The notes under the pieces were generated by a model that was not told the origin of the DNA, made no database searches, and worked only from the letters and a program-made list of their open reading frames with translations. This document shows, one piece after another, positions 33,888-45,180 of a stretch of 64,000 bases of DNA. Positions within the stretch are counted from its first letter, which is position 1. Every line of letters begins with the position of its first letter. The position numbers were made by a program, and so were the translations under genes. The stretch is from Proteles cristata cristata. Its lineage: Eukaryota; Chordata; Mammalia; Carnivora; Hyaenidae. The stretch spans positions 1,116,001 to 1,180,000 of the forward strand of contig JAESUZ010003490.1 in assembly GCA_017311185.1 (NCBI GenBank), read 5' to 3'.

Positions 33888-34130
33888 TTTTTTAAGTTGA
33901 ATTATAATTAATATAGTGTCATCTTAGTTTTAGGTGTGTGATACAGTGATTCAACAATTCTATACATTTCTCAGTGCTGGTGACATTCTTAAGTGCTCTT
34001 AAGCCCCTTCACCGACTTCACCCATCCCCCCACACACCTACTATCTGGTAACCACCAGCTTGTTCTCTGCATTTAAGAGTCTGGGGGGGGGGGTTGTCTC
34101 TTTTTTATTTAGTTCATTTTAAAAATCAAA
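33888..34130 (-). mobile_element. Carnivore L1 3' UTR fragment
   Basis: TTGAATTATAATTAATATAG, then ATCTTAGTTTTAGGTGTGTG and ATACAGTGATTCAACAATTC are the antisense 3' end of an L1. They are followed by CCATCCCCCCACACACCTAC and CTGGTAACCACCAGC from its 3' UTR. A G11 run (34084-34094) lies near the end. Confidence 0.75.
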
Positions 34131-35130
34131 ACCCTAAAGTCTGGGATGCTTGTTACTTTTCTATTATGAGGCTTAATGGAATTTAAAAAATAGTAAGGAC
34201 ATTTATAAACAGGTGAGGCAGATGAACACTTTGATGTGAGAACCTACCATCCAAAATGATTTGAAATAAGCTATTGAGTGGTGACCCGGAGGATGCTAGA
34301 AACACTCAATTTCAGCCCTGACCACCTCCAGTAGGTTTTTTTTCTTTTGTAGTCTCTGTTCAAAATGGAAGAATCTATTCCTGAAAGGGTCAGCGAAAGC
34401 AGTGTAATTATTTTTAGCTCCTGCCTGAACTCTAGCTTTCATTTTCATTTACTGCTGGTGCTCAGTGGCGGGTCTGGTGTGGCAAAGGCGAGTTTCAAAG
34501 CAGAGCCTGCCACCAGGCTTTCTGCAGTGGAAGAGCCCATGTTCTGGGTCTACAGCTTCAGCTGTCCAGGTCCCCAGAGTCCTGGCCCTGTCCTAGGAGG
34601 GTGAAGGCGACAGCAGGTTCACACAGGACAGCGCGGGGTCTGGGATCAGTACAGCTGCGGGCCGATGACATGACGCAAGTGTTCGTCAACACTATCCAGC
34701 AATTACTCTGAGGAGATTTATCTTGTTGACTGAGTGGAAGTAAGGAAAAAAAGAAAAAGAATCATGTGGAAAGGTCACTGTTCTCAGGTACGGCAGACCT
34801 TCACAGGAAATCTAAGTTGCTGTGCACAGTGTTGGTGGTGAATGAGCTGGCCAGACCACCCCAGATATTATAAACCGTAGGCCCCACAGAAAACAAAGAA
34901 GTTTAAGGCCATGTGTCACACAGGCATGCAGAATCTATAGAAATTAAAGTCAGAAATGGTACAGCTGGGTTGTGATACCTGCACCAACCAGCCATCAGGA
35001 AGTTGCTGGAACACTTAAAGAACGAGCTCCCTTATTTGAAATACAAGAATAAGAAAGAAGTTAGCAGAGCTAGTGAGGTTTAAATGTTTCCCATGACTCT
35101 CCTTACATCAACACTGGTCATCAGATTAAA
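34131..35130. other. Intronic stretch, nothing recognised
   Basis: No gene is supported. The frame 34365-34604 (+) starts with ATG but has no domain similarity I know and no splice context. Confidence 0.45.
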
Positions 35131-35143
35131 ACATGAATCAATC

Positions 35144-35361
35144 GGGGCGCCTGGGTGGCTCAGTCAGTTAGGTGGCCGACTTCGGCTCAGGTCACAGTCT
35201 CACAGTTCATGAGTTCGAGCCCCACATTGTGCTCTGTGCTGACAGCTCAGAGCCTGGAGCCTGCTTCAGATTCTGTGTCTCCTTCTCTCTGCCCCTCTCC
35301 TACTCACACTCTGTCTCTCTCTCTCAAAAATAAATAAACATTAAAAAATTTTAAAAAAAAT
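35144..35361 (+). mobile_element. SINEC_Fc-like SINE with 13-bp TSD
   Basis: The head GGGGCGCCTGGGTGGCTCAG has a full body and tail. The duplication ACATGAATCAATC is identical at 35131-35143 and 35362-35374. Confidence 0.95.
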
Positions 35362-35379
35362 ACATGAATCAATCATGTC

Positions 35380-35830
35380 ATTCTGCTCATGAGTCTTCAC
35401 TGGCTCCCATGAGATGAAAGCCAACTCTCAGCATTGCATTCAGAAACTTCCACATATCAGCCCAGTCCCAGCCCCCTCCTCCTGCTTCCCTCTGCTCCAA
35501 ACCATCCCTCCTTTACCTTATGCCCATTCTTTCAAACCATGGTCTCTTTCCCCGGGATGAAATCCTAGTCTTCGAAACCCAGACCAGACGTCACACTCCC
35601 TTACCCAGTCCCCTTCCCAAATGTTGTTAGTCCTTAGAATGTGAACACCACCTTGTTTACCTGCCTGTGACAAGGAGCATTGTGTCCTACTAAAATTACC
35701 TGTATTTTATCCATCTGCCTGCTGAGCTGTGAGGCCCAATACAAGGATGGTGTCTTAGTCTTGTTTATGTCCCTATCACCCAGCACTGTGCCTTCCAATC
35801 TTAAAGATGCTCAAAAAAGTGTTGGCTCCT
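35380..35830 (+). mobile_element. L2 element, long 3' part
   Basis: TTCACTGGCTCCCATGAGAT, TCAGCATTGCATTCAGAAAC, CCCTCTGCTCCAAACCATCC, GAGCTGTGAGGCCCAATACA and CCAGCACTGTGCCTTCC run through the L2 3' half in order. Confidence 0.83.
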
Positions 35831-37269
35831 ACGTGGAAATGGGAATGTAATAAGGTGTTCTTAAGCTGGAAAGTGTCAGTGAAGCATAGTATTATCATTA
35901 ATGAAGGTGAAGCACATGAGCAGTAAGAATTGGTCCCAGAGATTTGCACTTAAAGGAATGAGTTCTAACTATAAATTCTTCATGTTTTTCCAGGGCCCTG
36001 CAGGGAAGTGGGTGAGCACACTGGGGCTGAGCCCCTAGGGGTGCCAAGGTGTAATGCCCTACCCCAAAGCTGGTCTGTGGAACTGTACCTTCATCTGATA
36101 GCTAACTTAAGATTCAGAAGGATCACCTGTCAAACCTTCTCAAAATCAACACTTACAAACCTGTGTGCCTCCACGATTCCTTCTTCTCAGCAACTGTTTT
36201 CCTCACCTTCCATCCCTGTGAAGTGCTGTTTAACTGTGTGGGAATGAGGCACTGGAGTTTGAGCCCTGAGTGACCTGGATTCAAAACTAGAGCCTGCATT
36301 CATTCCCAGTGTATAGCTTGGATGGCACACGCAGGCTTGCAGAGCCTATGACTTCACATCTAAAATAGGAAAAATGCTAACAAGGAAACCCAAGTGAGAC
36401 AAATGTGGAAGGAAGTATCGCACACTGAAAATGTTACGGAACATAAGATGTTCTTTCTGAGATGAGAGGTAGACAAGTACCAGCCACAGTCTTACTTTCC
36501 CTTGTTCCTTTGCTGCTTCTTCCTCCTTTTCTGTTCCTCTGCGAGGAACTGCAGTGTGAAAGTACATCTCACTGGTCTGATTTTGTGTAGAGGAGTGTTT
36601 GCTCCAACCCCTAATAAGGCTCATCTAAGGGACAACTTTTGGGGAGGAAATAACAGGGTCAGCAGCCCCCGTGGTAACAGCATTTCTTTGATCTCTTGCC
36701 ACTGAGTGTTGTTCTGAAAGTTAATGAAGGATGAAAGCATCCCCCCAAAAAACTACTGTCAAAGGAGATTCCAACTGACCTCAGACCCAACCCACTCTGT
36801 TTTGTACATGTAAAACTGAGATGGCGACCACCACATAAATATGAAGTGAGCAGTGAGATGTCAGTGTTTTTATTACTGTGTGCAGGGGGACTCTGAGCAA
36901 AGCTGAGACCAGTTACCTACACCTGCAGAGTCAGTGTATGTTTTGTATGACCACGATATTTGATTTAGAAATTTAAAAATATACAGTGTTGCTAATAGCT
37001 CTTAGTTTAAAAAAAAAAAAAAAGGAGTTGAGCTCTAGTATTCACCATTTCCTATAAGAGCTTGAGAGGCCAAGTACTTAGGTTTACATAAAAATTTGGT
37101 TCACAGATGCCTCAATAGATAGGAAAAGCTGTCTCTTGGTGGGTAACAGGAAGTCAAGCAATTTCTTCCTCTTCACAGAGGGTGAGATGCCAACACCGAG
37201 CTGGTATTCCATCCCACAGGGATCATGGCACTAATACTTCTGGTCTCCCCAAATACAGCCTTATCCCCT
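35831..37269. other. Intronic stretch, weak MIR trace
   Basis: About 36255-36375 vaguely follows MIR order (GACCTGGATTCAAAACTAGA ... CATCTAAAATAGG). Poly-A at 37008-37023. No gene. Confidence 0.45.
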
Positions 37270-37790
37270 CCAGTTTTTCTCCTACAAGCTACAAGAGCCA
37301 TCTTTCTAAAGTGCAAATCTGTTTATATAATGGCCTGATCTATCAATAGCTACAAAATGCCTTCGGCACGATGAGCTCTTGCCCCGCTGTCAAATCTCTG
37401 CTCTGATTCAAGTCACACTCCCATCGCACCTCTTCTGTTCCCGGTGATTGCCCCGCAGTTCCCTGACCACACCATGACTCTGTGCCTTTGCACTCACAGC
37501 AACCTCTACCTGGAATGTCTCTGACCACTCTCTTCCCTTGGCAGACCTACAATCTTCGGGACTCTGTCAGGAGTCAGCTTGTCCAGAAAGCTGTCCCTAA
37601 CTACTGTCTCCTCAGGCTGCTGAGGGTGCCCCCACTCTGAGCCTGCTTCTCTCACAGGCTCATCATATTGCCTTAGAACCTTGTAGTGACTTACCCGGTG
37701 CCCCCATTGGACTACCACTGTCTTTAGGGCAAGGATCAGATTTTATTCATAATCCCATCCCCAGAACTTTACATAATCTGGTCCCTCCTA
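37270..37790 (+). mobile_element. L2 element, long 3' part
   Basis: CTGTGCCTTTGCACTCACAG, CTCTACCTGGAATGTCTCTG, CTTGTCCAGAAAGCTGTCCC, GCTCATCATATTGCCTTAGA and TAGGGCAAGGATCAGA lie in L2 order. Confidence 0.85.
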
Positions 37791-39780
37791 GAGAGTAAAA
37801 GTGTGATAAATCAATCTGCCAAACAGCACTAGGTTGAAAGTTGGATATGACTTCTTATCCCAAACATGCCAGCAATTAGTGTGGTATCGGATCTGGGCCA
37901 ATAGTTTGAAAATTCAATACATCCAGCTATATTTATTGAGACCCTATTATGTGTTGTTTCACTCCAGTAAGTCCACATAATTCTTTCTCTCACTGTCTAG
38001 GGGCCAGTACCTTACTCCCAAGATTGAAATACTGCCAGTGACTTTCCTATCCCACCTTGTTATCTTAGAATAGATAAAAGATTTTTCAGAATCTGAAGAG
38101 CTCTTTACCTTCATCTTCCCCACAGTGGGTGACCTCTTTTAAATGTTTTCAAAGTGGCAATCTTGTTCTTCCTTTGTAACTGGGAATGTGACAGAGTCTT
38201 CTTTATTAATCATTGCATCTACTCATTTAAGACAGCTTTAATAGGACCCTACTATGTGCCAGTCACTCCCATGGACCAAGACAAAAGGCATAAGTGAATC
38301 TGCCCATTAAACAGAATAGCTGAAAAATTCTCAACATTATACATTGTAGATCCAGGCTACTGACTCATTAGATGTGTCCCATATAAGGAGAAATGTAGAA
38401 CACAGAGGCCACAAACAAAATTAAGATACCTATGGGACTACTCCCAAGAAAAGTAATTAGGCCCTTTAAGTAGCTCCAGCTAGGATATACACTGTACATT
38501 GTGATGTATACCCTTTCATAGGGATCTGAGGGGGATCCCTCAGGTACACCTAAGTTGCTTACAGTATGAAGGGTTTCTTTGATCCCCTGAAGCCCATTTG
38601 GAATTCTTGGGCCCCAAGTGAAGAACTCACAGATGAGCATATTGAGGTCTGTGCCCTCAACATCAGCCATTCTGACCATTCACACAGAAACAGAAGCTGG
38701 GTCTGGGAATGAAAGACAGGACTCTTTGTCCCCTGGGGAGCTCTGGAAGGCTTATTCTTGCCTTGATGGGAGAAATCTAAAGATTGGATTTTTCAGGGTC
38801 AATAAGGCACCTTGTTGAGTAATTTACAGTAGAATGTGAAAACAAATACAGGAGGGAAGCATGCCAAACAGCACACTCCCCTTGGTGAGACAAAGGAAGA
38901 AGGGCTCTGGCTGACTGCTCCCATGGTGGTCTGGTTCATTCTTATTTATTTCCATTCTCCCACACATTCCTCTGGATCCTGGGGGGCACTCCTGCTCTGG
39001 AGTTGGTCTGTTCCCAGGTCATCCATCCTATCCCTCACCTCTGCCTAAGTGTCTCTAGCCAGAGGGGAAACAGGATTTGGGAGGGCCAGAATATACTACC
39101 GCAGAGGGAGAGGGAGGAAGACTTGGCACCGGTGGAGTTATAGAGCATGAACCAGGCTCAAATTATATGCCAGCAATTTACATGAGTCTTCTGTGACTGT
39201 TTACACTGCTGTTTATTTATTTATTTTTTAAATCAGTACTTATCTTGGCCACCACAGCCATATGTAGCTGACATGAAAATATAGAACACCTTCATGAGAC
39301 TCACGGTCGCCCAGCATCAGTACAATCCCCTGTTCGGCTTGGTGGTTGCTGCCCCCAACCCTCTCTCCATCTTGAAACCACAACAAGGAAATCACAGTAC
39401 TAGAGACAACGTGGGCCCTTGGGGAAAAGGGACAGAGGCGCCAGCCAGGAGCCCCTGCCTTCGGTTTCCTTAGTAGAAGTCAAATATTGCAAATACTTTC
39501 TGCAAGCTTTTCACAGTTGGTGCTTTCTCTAGCTGAAAATATCTCAATTTGGCTGTTAGTCCATTTATCATCTTCTCCTCATATGGGCTTGGCAAGCAGA
39601 CAAAACAGACAGGGGTTCAAATCCAGACTCTGCGGCCTTAAGCTAGTTGTTTATTTAGGAGGAAAGCACAGTTCCCCAATAAATACTGATAGATATCATC
39701 CCAGGATCCTCCAAAGATCCCTAAGTCTTAGCCTCCTATAAACCATTATCTGGTTTTGTTTAATTCAGGATTTTCTTTTT
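37791..39780. other. Intronic stretch, nothing firm
   Basis: Two short phrases (TTTATTGAGACCCTATTATG near 37931 and AGGACCCTACTATGTGCCAG near 38243) resemble old mammalian interspersed repeats but are too short to name. No gene. Confidence 0.45.
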
Positions 39781-39910
39781 ATTTTATCTTTTATTTTTTT
39801 GTAACATTTTACACATGCCCATTTTATTTTTTTTTTATTTAGTTACTATTTTTATTTGAATTCATTTAAGTTATTATTAGGATGATTCATTTTATTTATT
39901 TATTTTTTTT

Positions 39911-40220
39911 ACAAATAGTTTATTGTCAAATTAGTTTCCACATAACACTCAGTGCTCATCCCCACAAGTGTCCTCCTCCATGCCCATCCCCCCCCACCCC
40001 CCACATCCATCAGTCCTCAGTTTTTGTCAGCATTCAAGAGTCTCTCATGGTTTGCCTCTCTCCCTTTCCCCCACCATTTCCGCCCTTCTTCTCCCCCTTG
40101 GTCCTCCGTCAAGTTCCTCCTAATCCTCCTATACGTGCAAACATATGATATTTGTCCTTCTCTGACTTATTTCGCTCAGCATAACACCCTCAAGGTCCAT
40201 CCATGTTGCTACACATGGCC
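39911..40220 (-). mobile_element. Young L1, severely 5'-truncated
   Basis: This 310-bp piece is nearly identical to the 3' end of the L1 at 41559-41875 and has the same antisense orientation. A poly-T tail (about 39886-39910) lies on its left. The match stops sharply after CACATGGCCA at about 40220. No clear target duplication; at best an 8-bp CCATTTTA is shared with about 39819-39826. Confidence 0.92.
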
Positions 40221-40226
40221 ATTTTA

Positions 40227-40246
40227 AAAGGTAATCTATTACCTTT
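40227..40246. repeat. Perfect 9-bp-arm inverted repeat
   Basis: AAAGGTAAT-CT-ATTACCTTT, lying 6 bp past the 5' breakpoint of the L1 fragment. Confidence 0.95.
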
Positions 40247-40950
40247 AAAAAAATGACTAGAGCAATTTTCTTAGGAAACTGCCAACTCCACCCTTTGCCA
40301 ACAGTTCTTTCCCATCATCCAAAAACACCCAGCCTAGCTTCTGCATCAACTGGGAACACCCTTCACCAGGGCACTTGCTGTACCAATAGCCACAGTTCTC
40401 TGAGGAATATGCTGGAATCCATGGAATCCCTCCCTTAAAAGTGCTCTCAAACAGTGGAGTGTAGATGAGGTGAAAAAGATGCTGTACACATTTTTTTGTT
40501 TCTTGGGGTCTTGCTGACAGCAGGTGTTTTCTCACTTTGTCCCAGGAGGAAGAAAAAGTGACTGGCATTTTATTTGGTCAGTAGCTATTTGTGGAACGAT
40601 GACTCCATAACAAGGCACAATACTGGCCTCTGTGGGGGACACAGAAATGAGTCAGACACTGTATCTTCCCTAAAGAACTTGTAGGAAAGATAAAATGTTC
40701 ACTTTGCTCAATTTTTGGAATGCCTACAATGTGCATATCCTCTTTTAGGCCCTGGGGTACCATGAGGAAAAGCAGATAAGCTCATATAGTTCATATTTTC
40801 TTGGGTAAGCAAGTAAAATTAATAAATACTTGTAGACTGTGATAAATGCTAAAAACAAAAGAACAGAGGATAATGTATTGGAATGAGGTACAGGTAGAAA
40901 TGACTTGGGAAGTTAGAGACACAGAAAGTGCCAATGAAGGAAGATGGGTA
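40247..40950. other. Intronic stretch, old repeat trace
   Basis: Around 40590-40760 there are phrases typical of an old dispersed repeat (CACAATACTGGCCTCTGTGG, AATGAGTCAGACACTGTATC). I cannot name the family. No gene. Confidence 0.4.
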
Positions 40951-40966
40951 GAATAACAGGACATGG

Positions 40967-41202
40967 CAGGGGCAGGGGACGCCTGCGTGGCTCAGTCAGT
41001 TAAGTGTCTGACTTCATGCCAGGTCATGATCTCACAGTTCATGGGTTTGAGTCCCCCATCGGGCTCTGTGCTGTCAGCTCAGAGCCTGGAGCCTGCGTCA
41101 GATTTCCTGTCTTCCTCTCTCTCTGCCCCTTCCTTGTTCATGCTCTGTGTTTCTCTGTCTCTCAAAAATGAAAAAAACATTTAAAAAATTTTTTAAAAAT
41201 AA
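40967..41202 (+). mobile_element. SINEC_Fc-like SINE with 15-bp TSD
   Basis: The head reads GGGGACGCCTGCGTGGCTCA. The duplication AATAACAGGACATGG is identical at 40952-40966 and 41203-41217. About 9 extra bases precede the usual head. Confidence 0.93.
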
Positions 41203-41490
41203 AATAACAGGACATGGAGCTTTGGAGGGTGGACAGGAGTCAGATCATGACTCTTTGTAGACTAGGGGTCTGTAAGCTTGTCCTATAAAGTGTCAGACAG
41301 TAAACATGTTAGGCTTTGTGGGCCATGTGGTCTGTATTACAACTGTTCAATTCCACCATTGAGACAATATGCAAAATTATGAGTGGGGTTGTGTTCCAAT
41401 AAACTTTTAGTTATGGACAGTGAGACTGGAATTTCACATAATTTTCACATGTTACAAAATATTATTTTTCTCAGTGTAGAGACCATTCTT

Positions 41491-43874
41491 TTTTTTTTTT
41501 TTTTTCCTTTTTTTTGGAGCAGGTGGATCACATTTTATTTTATTATTATTTTTTTTTTACAAATAGTTTATTGTCAAATTAGTTTCCACATAACACCCAG
41601 TGCTCATCCCCACAAGTGTCCTCTTCCATGCCCATCCCTCCTCCCCCCCACATCCATCAGTCCTCAGTTTTTGTCAGCATTCAAGAGTCTCTCATGGTTT
41701 GCCTCTCTCCCTTTCCCCCACCATTTCCGCCCTTCTTCTCCCCCTCGGTCCTCTGTTAAGTTCCTCCTAATCCTCCTATACGTGCACACATATGATATTT
41801 GTCCTTCTCTGCCTGACTTATTTCGCTCAGCATAACACCCTCAAGGTCCATCCATGTTGCTACACATGGCCAGATTTCATTGTTTCTCATTGCCATGTAG
41901 TATTCCATGGTGTAGGTAAACCACATCTTCTTGATCCATTCATCTGCTGATGGACACTTAGGCTCTTTCCATGTTTTAGCTATTGTGGAGAGTGCTGCTA
42001 TGAACACTGGGGTACATGTGCTCCTATGCATCAGCATTTCTGTATCCCTTGGGTAAATTCCTAGCAGTGCTATGGCTAGGTCATATGGGAGTACTACTGT
42101 TAATTTTTTGAGGAATCTCCACACTGTTTTCCAGAGGGTCTGCACCAGTGTACATTCCCACCAACAGTGTAGGAGGGTGCCCATTTCTCCACATCCTCAC
42201 CAGCATCTAGAGTTCTCTGATTGGCTCATTTTAGCCACTCTGACTGGCGTGAGGTGGTATCTCAGTGTGGTTTTGATTTGTATTTCCCTGATGAGGAGAG
42301 ACGCTGAGCATCGTTTCATGTGTCTGTTGGCCATCTGGATGTCCTCTTTGGAGAAGTGTCTGCTCATATCTTCTGCCCATTTCTTCACTGGGTTGTTTGT
42401 GTTTCGGGCGTGTAGTTTGGTGAGTTCCTTGTAGATTCTTGATATTAACCCTTTATCTGATATGTCATTTGCAACTATCTTTTCCCATTCCGTTGGTTGC
42501 CTATTAATTTTCTGGGTTGTTTCCTTGGCTGTGCAGAAGCTTTTAATCTTGAGGAGGTCCCAACAGTTTATTTTTGCTCTTGATTCCCTTGCTTTTGGGG
42601 ATGTGTCAAGTAAGAAGTTGCTGCGGTGGAGGTCAAGGAGGTTGTTTCCTGCTTTCTCCTCTAGGGTGTTGATAGTTTCCTGTCTCACGTTCAGGTCCTT
42701 TATCCATTTTGAGTTTATTTTTGTGCATGGTGTGAGAAAATGATCTAGTTTCATTCTTCTGCATGTTGCTGTCCAGTTCTCCCAACACCATCTGTTAAAA
42801 AGGCTGTCTTTTTTCCATTGGATATTCTTTCCTGCTTTGTCAAAGATTAGTTGGCTGTCTACTTTTGGGTCCAGCTCTGAGTTTTCAATTCGATTCCATT
42901 GGTCTATGTGTCTGTTTTTGTGCCAATACCATACTGTCTTGATGATGACAGCTTTGTAGTAGAGGCTAAAGTCTGGGATGGTGATCCCTCCCGTTTTGGT
43001 TTTATTTTTCAGGATTACTTTGGCTATTCGGGGTCTTTTGTGGTTCCATACAAATTTTTGGATAGTTTGTTCTAGTTTTGAGAAGTATGCTGGTGCAATT
43101 TTGATTGGAATTGCATTGAATGTGTAGAGTGCTTTAGGTAGTAATGACATCTTAACTATATTTATTCTTCCTATCCATGAGCATGGAATGTTTTTCCATT
43201 TCTTTGTGTCTTCTTCAATTTCCTTCATAAGTTTTCTATAGTTTTCATCATACAGATCTCTTGTATCCTTGGTTAGGTTTATTCCGAGGTATTTTATGGT
43301 TTTTTGTGCAATTGTGAATGGGATCAGTTTCTTGATTTCTCTTTCTGTTGCTTCATTGTTGGTGTATAAAAATGCAACCGATTTCTGTACGTTGATTTTG
43401 TACCCTGCAACTTGGCTGAATTCTTGGATCAGTTCTAGTAGGCTTCTGGTGGAGTCTGTCGGGTTTTCTATGTAGAGTATCATGTCATCTGCGAAGAGTG
43501 AAAGTTTGACTTCCTCTTTGCCAATTCTGATGCCTTTGATTTCCTTTTGGTGTCTGATGGCTGATGCTAGGACTTCCAGCACTATGTTAAACAGCAGTGG
43601 TGAGAGTGGGCATCCCTGTCGTGTTCCTGATCTCAGGGGGAAAGCTCTGAGTTTTTCCCCGTTGAGGATGATGTTAGCTGAAGGCTTATCATAGATGGCT
43701 TTGATGATGTTTAAGTAGGTTCCTTCTATCCCAACTTTCTCGAGAGTCTTTATTAAGAAGGGATGCTGTATTTTGTCAAATGCTGTTTCTGCATCTATTG
43801 ACAGGATCATATGGTTTTTATCTTTTCTTTTATTGATATGATGTATCACATTGATTGATTTGCGAATGTTGAAC
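41491..43874 (-). mobile_element. Young 5'-truncated L1 with 16-bp TSD
   Basis: This is a 2.4-kb antisense L1 with its A-tail at the left (41489-41558) and its truncated 5' end at the right. The target duplication TGTAGAGACCATTCTT is exact at 41475-41490 and 43875-43890. The 3' UTR is about 200 bp (41559-41755). The coding part is described separately. Its low decay, clean duplication and close match to the copy at 39911 make it recent in the felid lineage. It is inserted into an old hAT element. Confidence 0.96.
41756..43849 (-). pseudogene. L1 ORF2 C-terminal part, one internal stop
   Basis: The frame reads for 550 codons from 43849 to a TGA at 42197-42199. It then continues in the same frame for about 146 codons to the natural end at 41756. 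ORF2p is the endonuclease/reverse transcriptase that drives retrotransposition. Here the endonuclease and the N-terminal part of the RT are absent through 5' truncation. Visible RT motifs are DAETAFDK at residues 19-26 of the frame, RQGCPLSP at 77-84 and FADD at 119-122. A Cys-rich C-terminal part (HCWWEC) follows the stop. Related L1 copies carry Arg at the stop position, so a CGA to TGA change is likely. It cannot make active ORF2p. Confidence 0.93.
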
Positions 43875-43951
43875 TGTAGAGACCATTCTTAACTCACAGG
43901 CTAGACAAAAACAGGCAGTAGGGTGGATTTTTGTACAGTTTGCCCACACCT

Positions 43952-45039
43952 AATGTACAGTACAACCTAACAGTATGTTAAGGAGTTTGGATTTTATTCC
44001 AAGTGTACTTAGAAGATTTCAGTGAAGGGAAGTAGTGTGGCAAGATCTATGGTCTGAAAAGATCCTTCTGGCTTCTGTGGATTGGTGAGGGGTATGTGCA
44101 CAGGCAGAAAGACCAGTTGAGCTCTGAAACTGTCATAGAGTATCAATGTGAAACAACAGTGATGTGGACAAGAGTAACAAGCATGGAGTTAAAAGAAATT
44201 AAAAGGAGACTGATTTGAAATGTACTGTGCAGGTAGAGTTGAAAACACAAGTGCATAAGTCATTATAATACAAAATAGACAGGATTCAAGCCAGGAAGAA
44301 TGACAGATACAATTACTGTCAGAAATCAGAGAGAGTGAGCTGGTGTGGAAGGAGCCGGAGCCTCTCTCACATGGGTAGGTTTTTGACAAAACGGGATGGG
44401 AGAGACCTCAGGCTGGAAAGATAGATGATAGAGTCTGTATGGTGATGGGGAAGGAACTCTGTTCTGAGGGAGACCTGACCTCTCCAAACTTCTGTCTTCA
44501 TCTGCAAACTCATTAAACTGTAACCTTCTTAAGGCCAGGGACCATGTCACTTGCCTCTCCATATCCCTACAACCTGGCTGGCCAATAATCTAACATCAAT
44601 TCAATAAGTCTTCATTGACCTACTCTATGCTATGGCATATGCTAGCTGTGTATATACACATAGTTAATGTCCTTGCAGAGCTTACAGGACTAAAGAGAAC
44701 TGCAGTAATAGTGCTACACAGGGACAGTATTAGGTGGTCCAAGAGATATAACGGGGACTTCATGTTATCTTGGGACCAGAGAAGACTTATGAGCAGGAGT
44801 GACATATACATAAACATATACATTGATTGTTAAGGGGAAAGGAAGGGATATTTAATGAAATGAAAGTCAGAAAAAAGGAGGAAGAACATTTCTGGAAAAA
44901 TGAACAGTATGTTTAAGAGGAAGAAGCCTGACATGTTTGAAGATCTAAAAATCAGAAAGAAGAAAACAAGTGAGCACAATGGACTGTGGCTAGCAGGTGA
45001 AGAAGGCTAGGGTGCAAGAGGAAGCTGTAGGGGAGTACT
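43952..45039. other. Intronic stretch with old repeat relics
   Basis: 43975-44095 (GGAGTTTGGATTTTATTCCA, then GTGGCAAGATC) and 44600-44960 resemble an old mammal-wide interspersed repeat I cannot name. 44515-44600 (AACCTTCTTAAGGCCAGGGA) looks like an L2 3' end. No gene. Confidence 0.45.
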
Positions 45040-45180
45040 CAGTTCACACAGACTGGGCTTTAATTCCCAGCTCTGCCACTTGTTAAACTGGTAGAAAGAC
45101 TGAATGAGTACCTTAGTCCATCTTGGAAGACTGTTGTAAGAAATAAATGATGAAATTTCCTGTAAAAGAATCCAGTAGAT
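45040..45180 (+). mobile_element. MIR fragment
   Basis: TTTAATTCCCAGCTCTGCCA, CTTGTTAAACTGGTAG and GACTGTTGTAAGAAATAAAT follow MIR order with heavy divergence. Confidence 0.6.

Larger units (their letters stand above)
41264..43951 (+). mobile_element. hAT-type MER element, interrupted by L1
   Basis: The left part 41264-41490 reads AGGGGTCTGTAAGCTTGTCC, TGTTAGGCTTTGTGGGCCAT, TTGTGTTCCAATAAACTTTT. The right part 43891-43951 reads CTAGACAAAAACAGGCAGTA, GGGTGGATTTTTGTACAGTT, TGCCCACACC. Together they form one non-autonomous hAT-Charlie-type copy split by the young L1. The same family is complete at 47160. Confidence 0.8.

Noticed and set aside
42072..43694. Plus-strand frames across the L1
   Set aside because: These are antisense shadows of the L1 ORF2 remnant.
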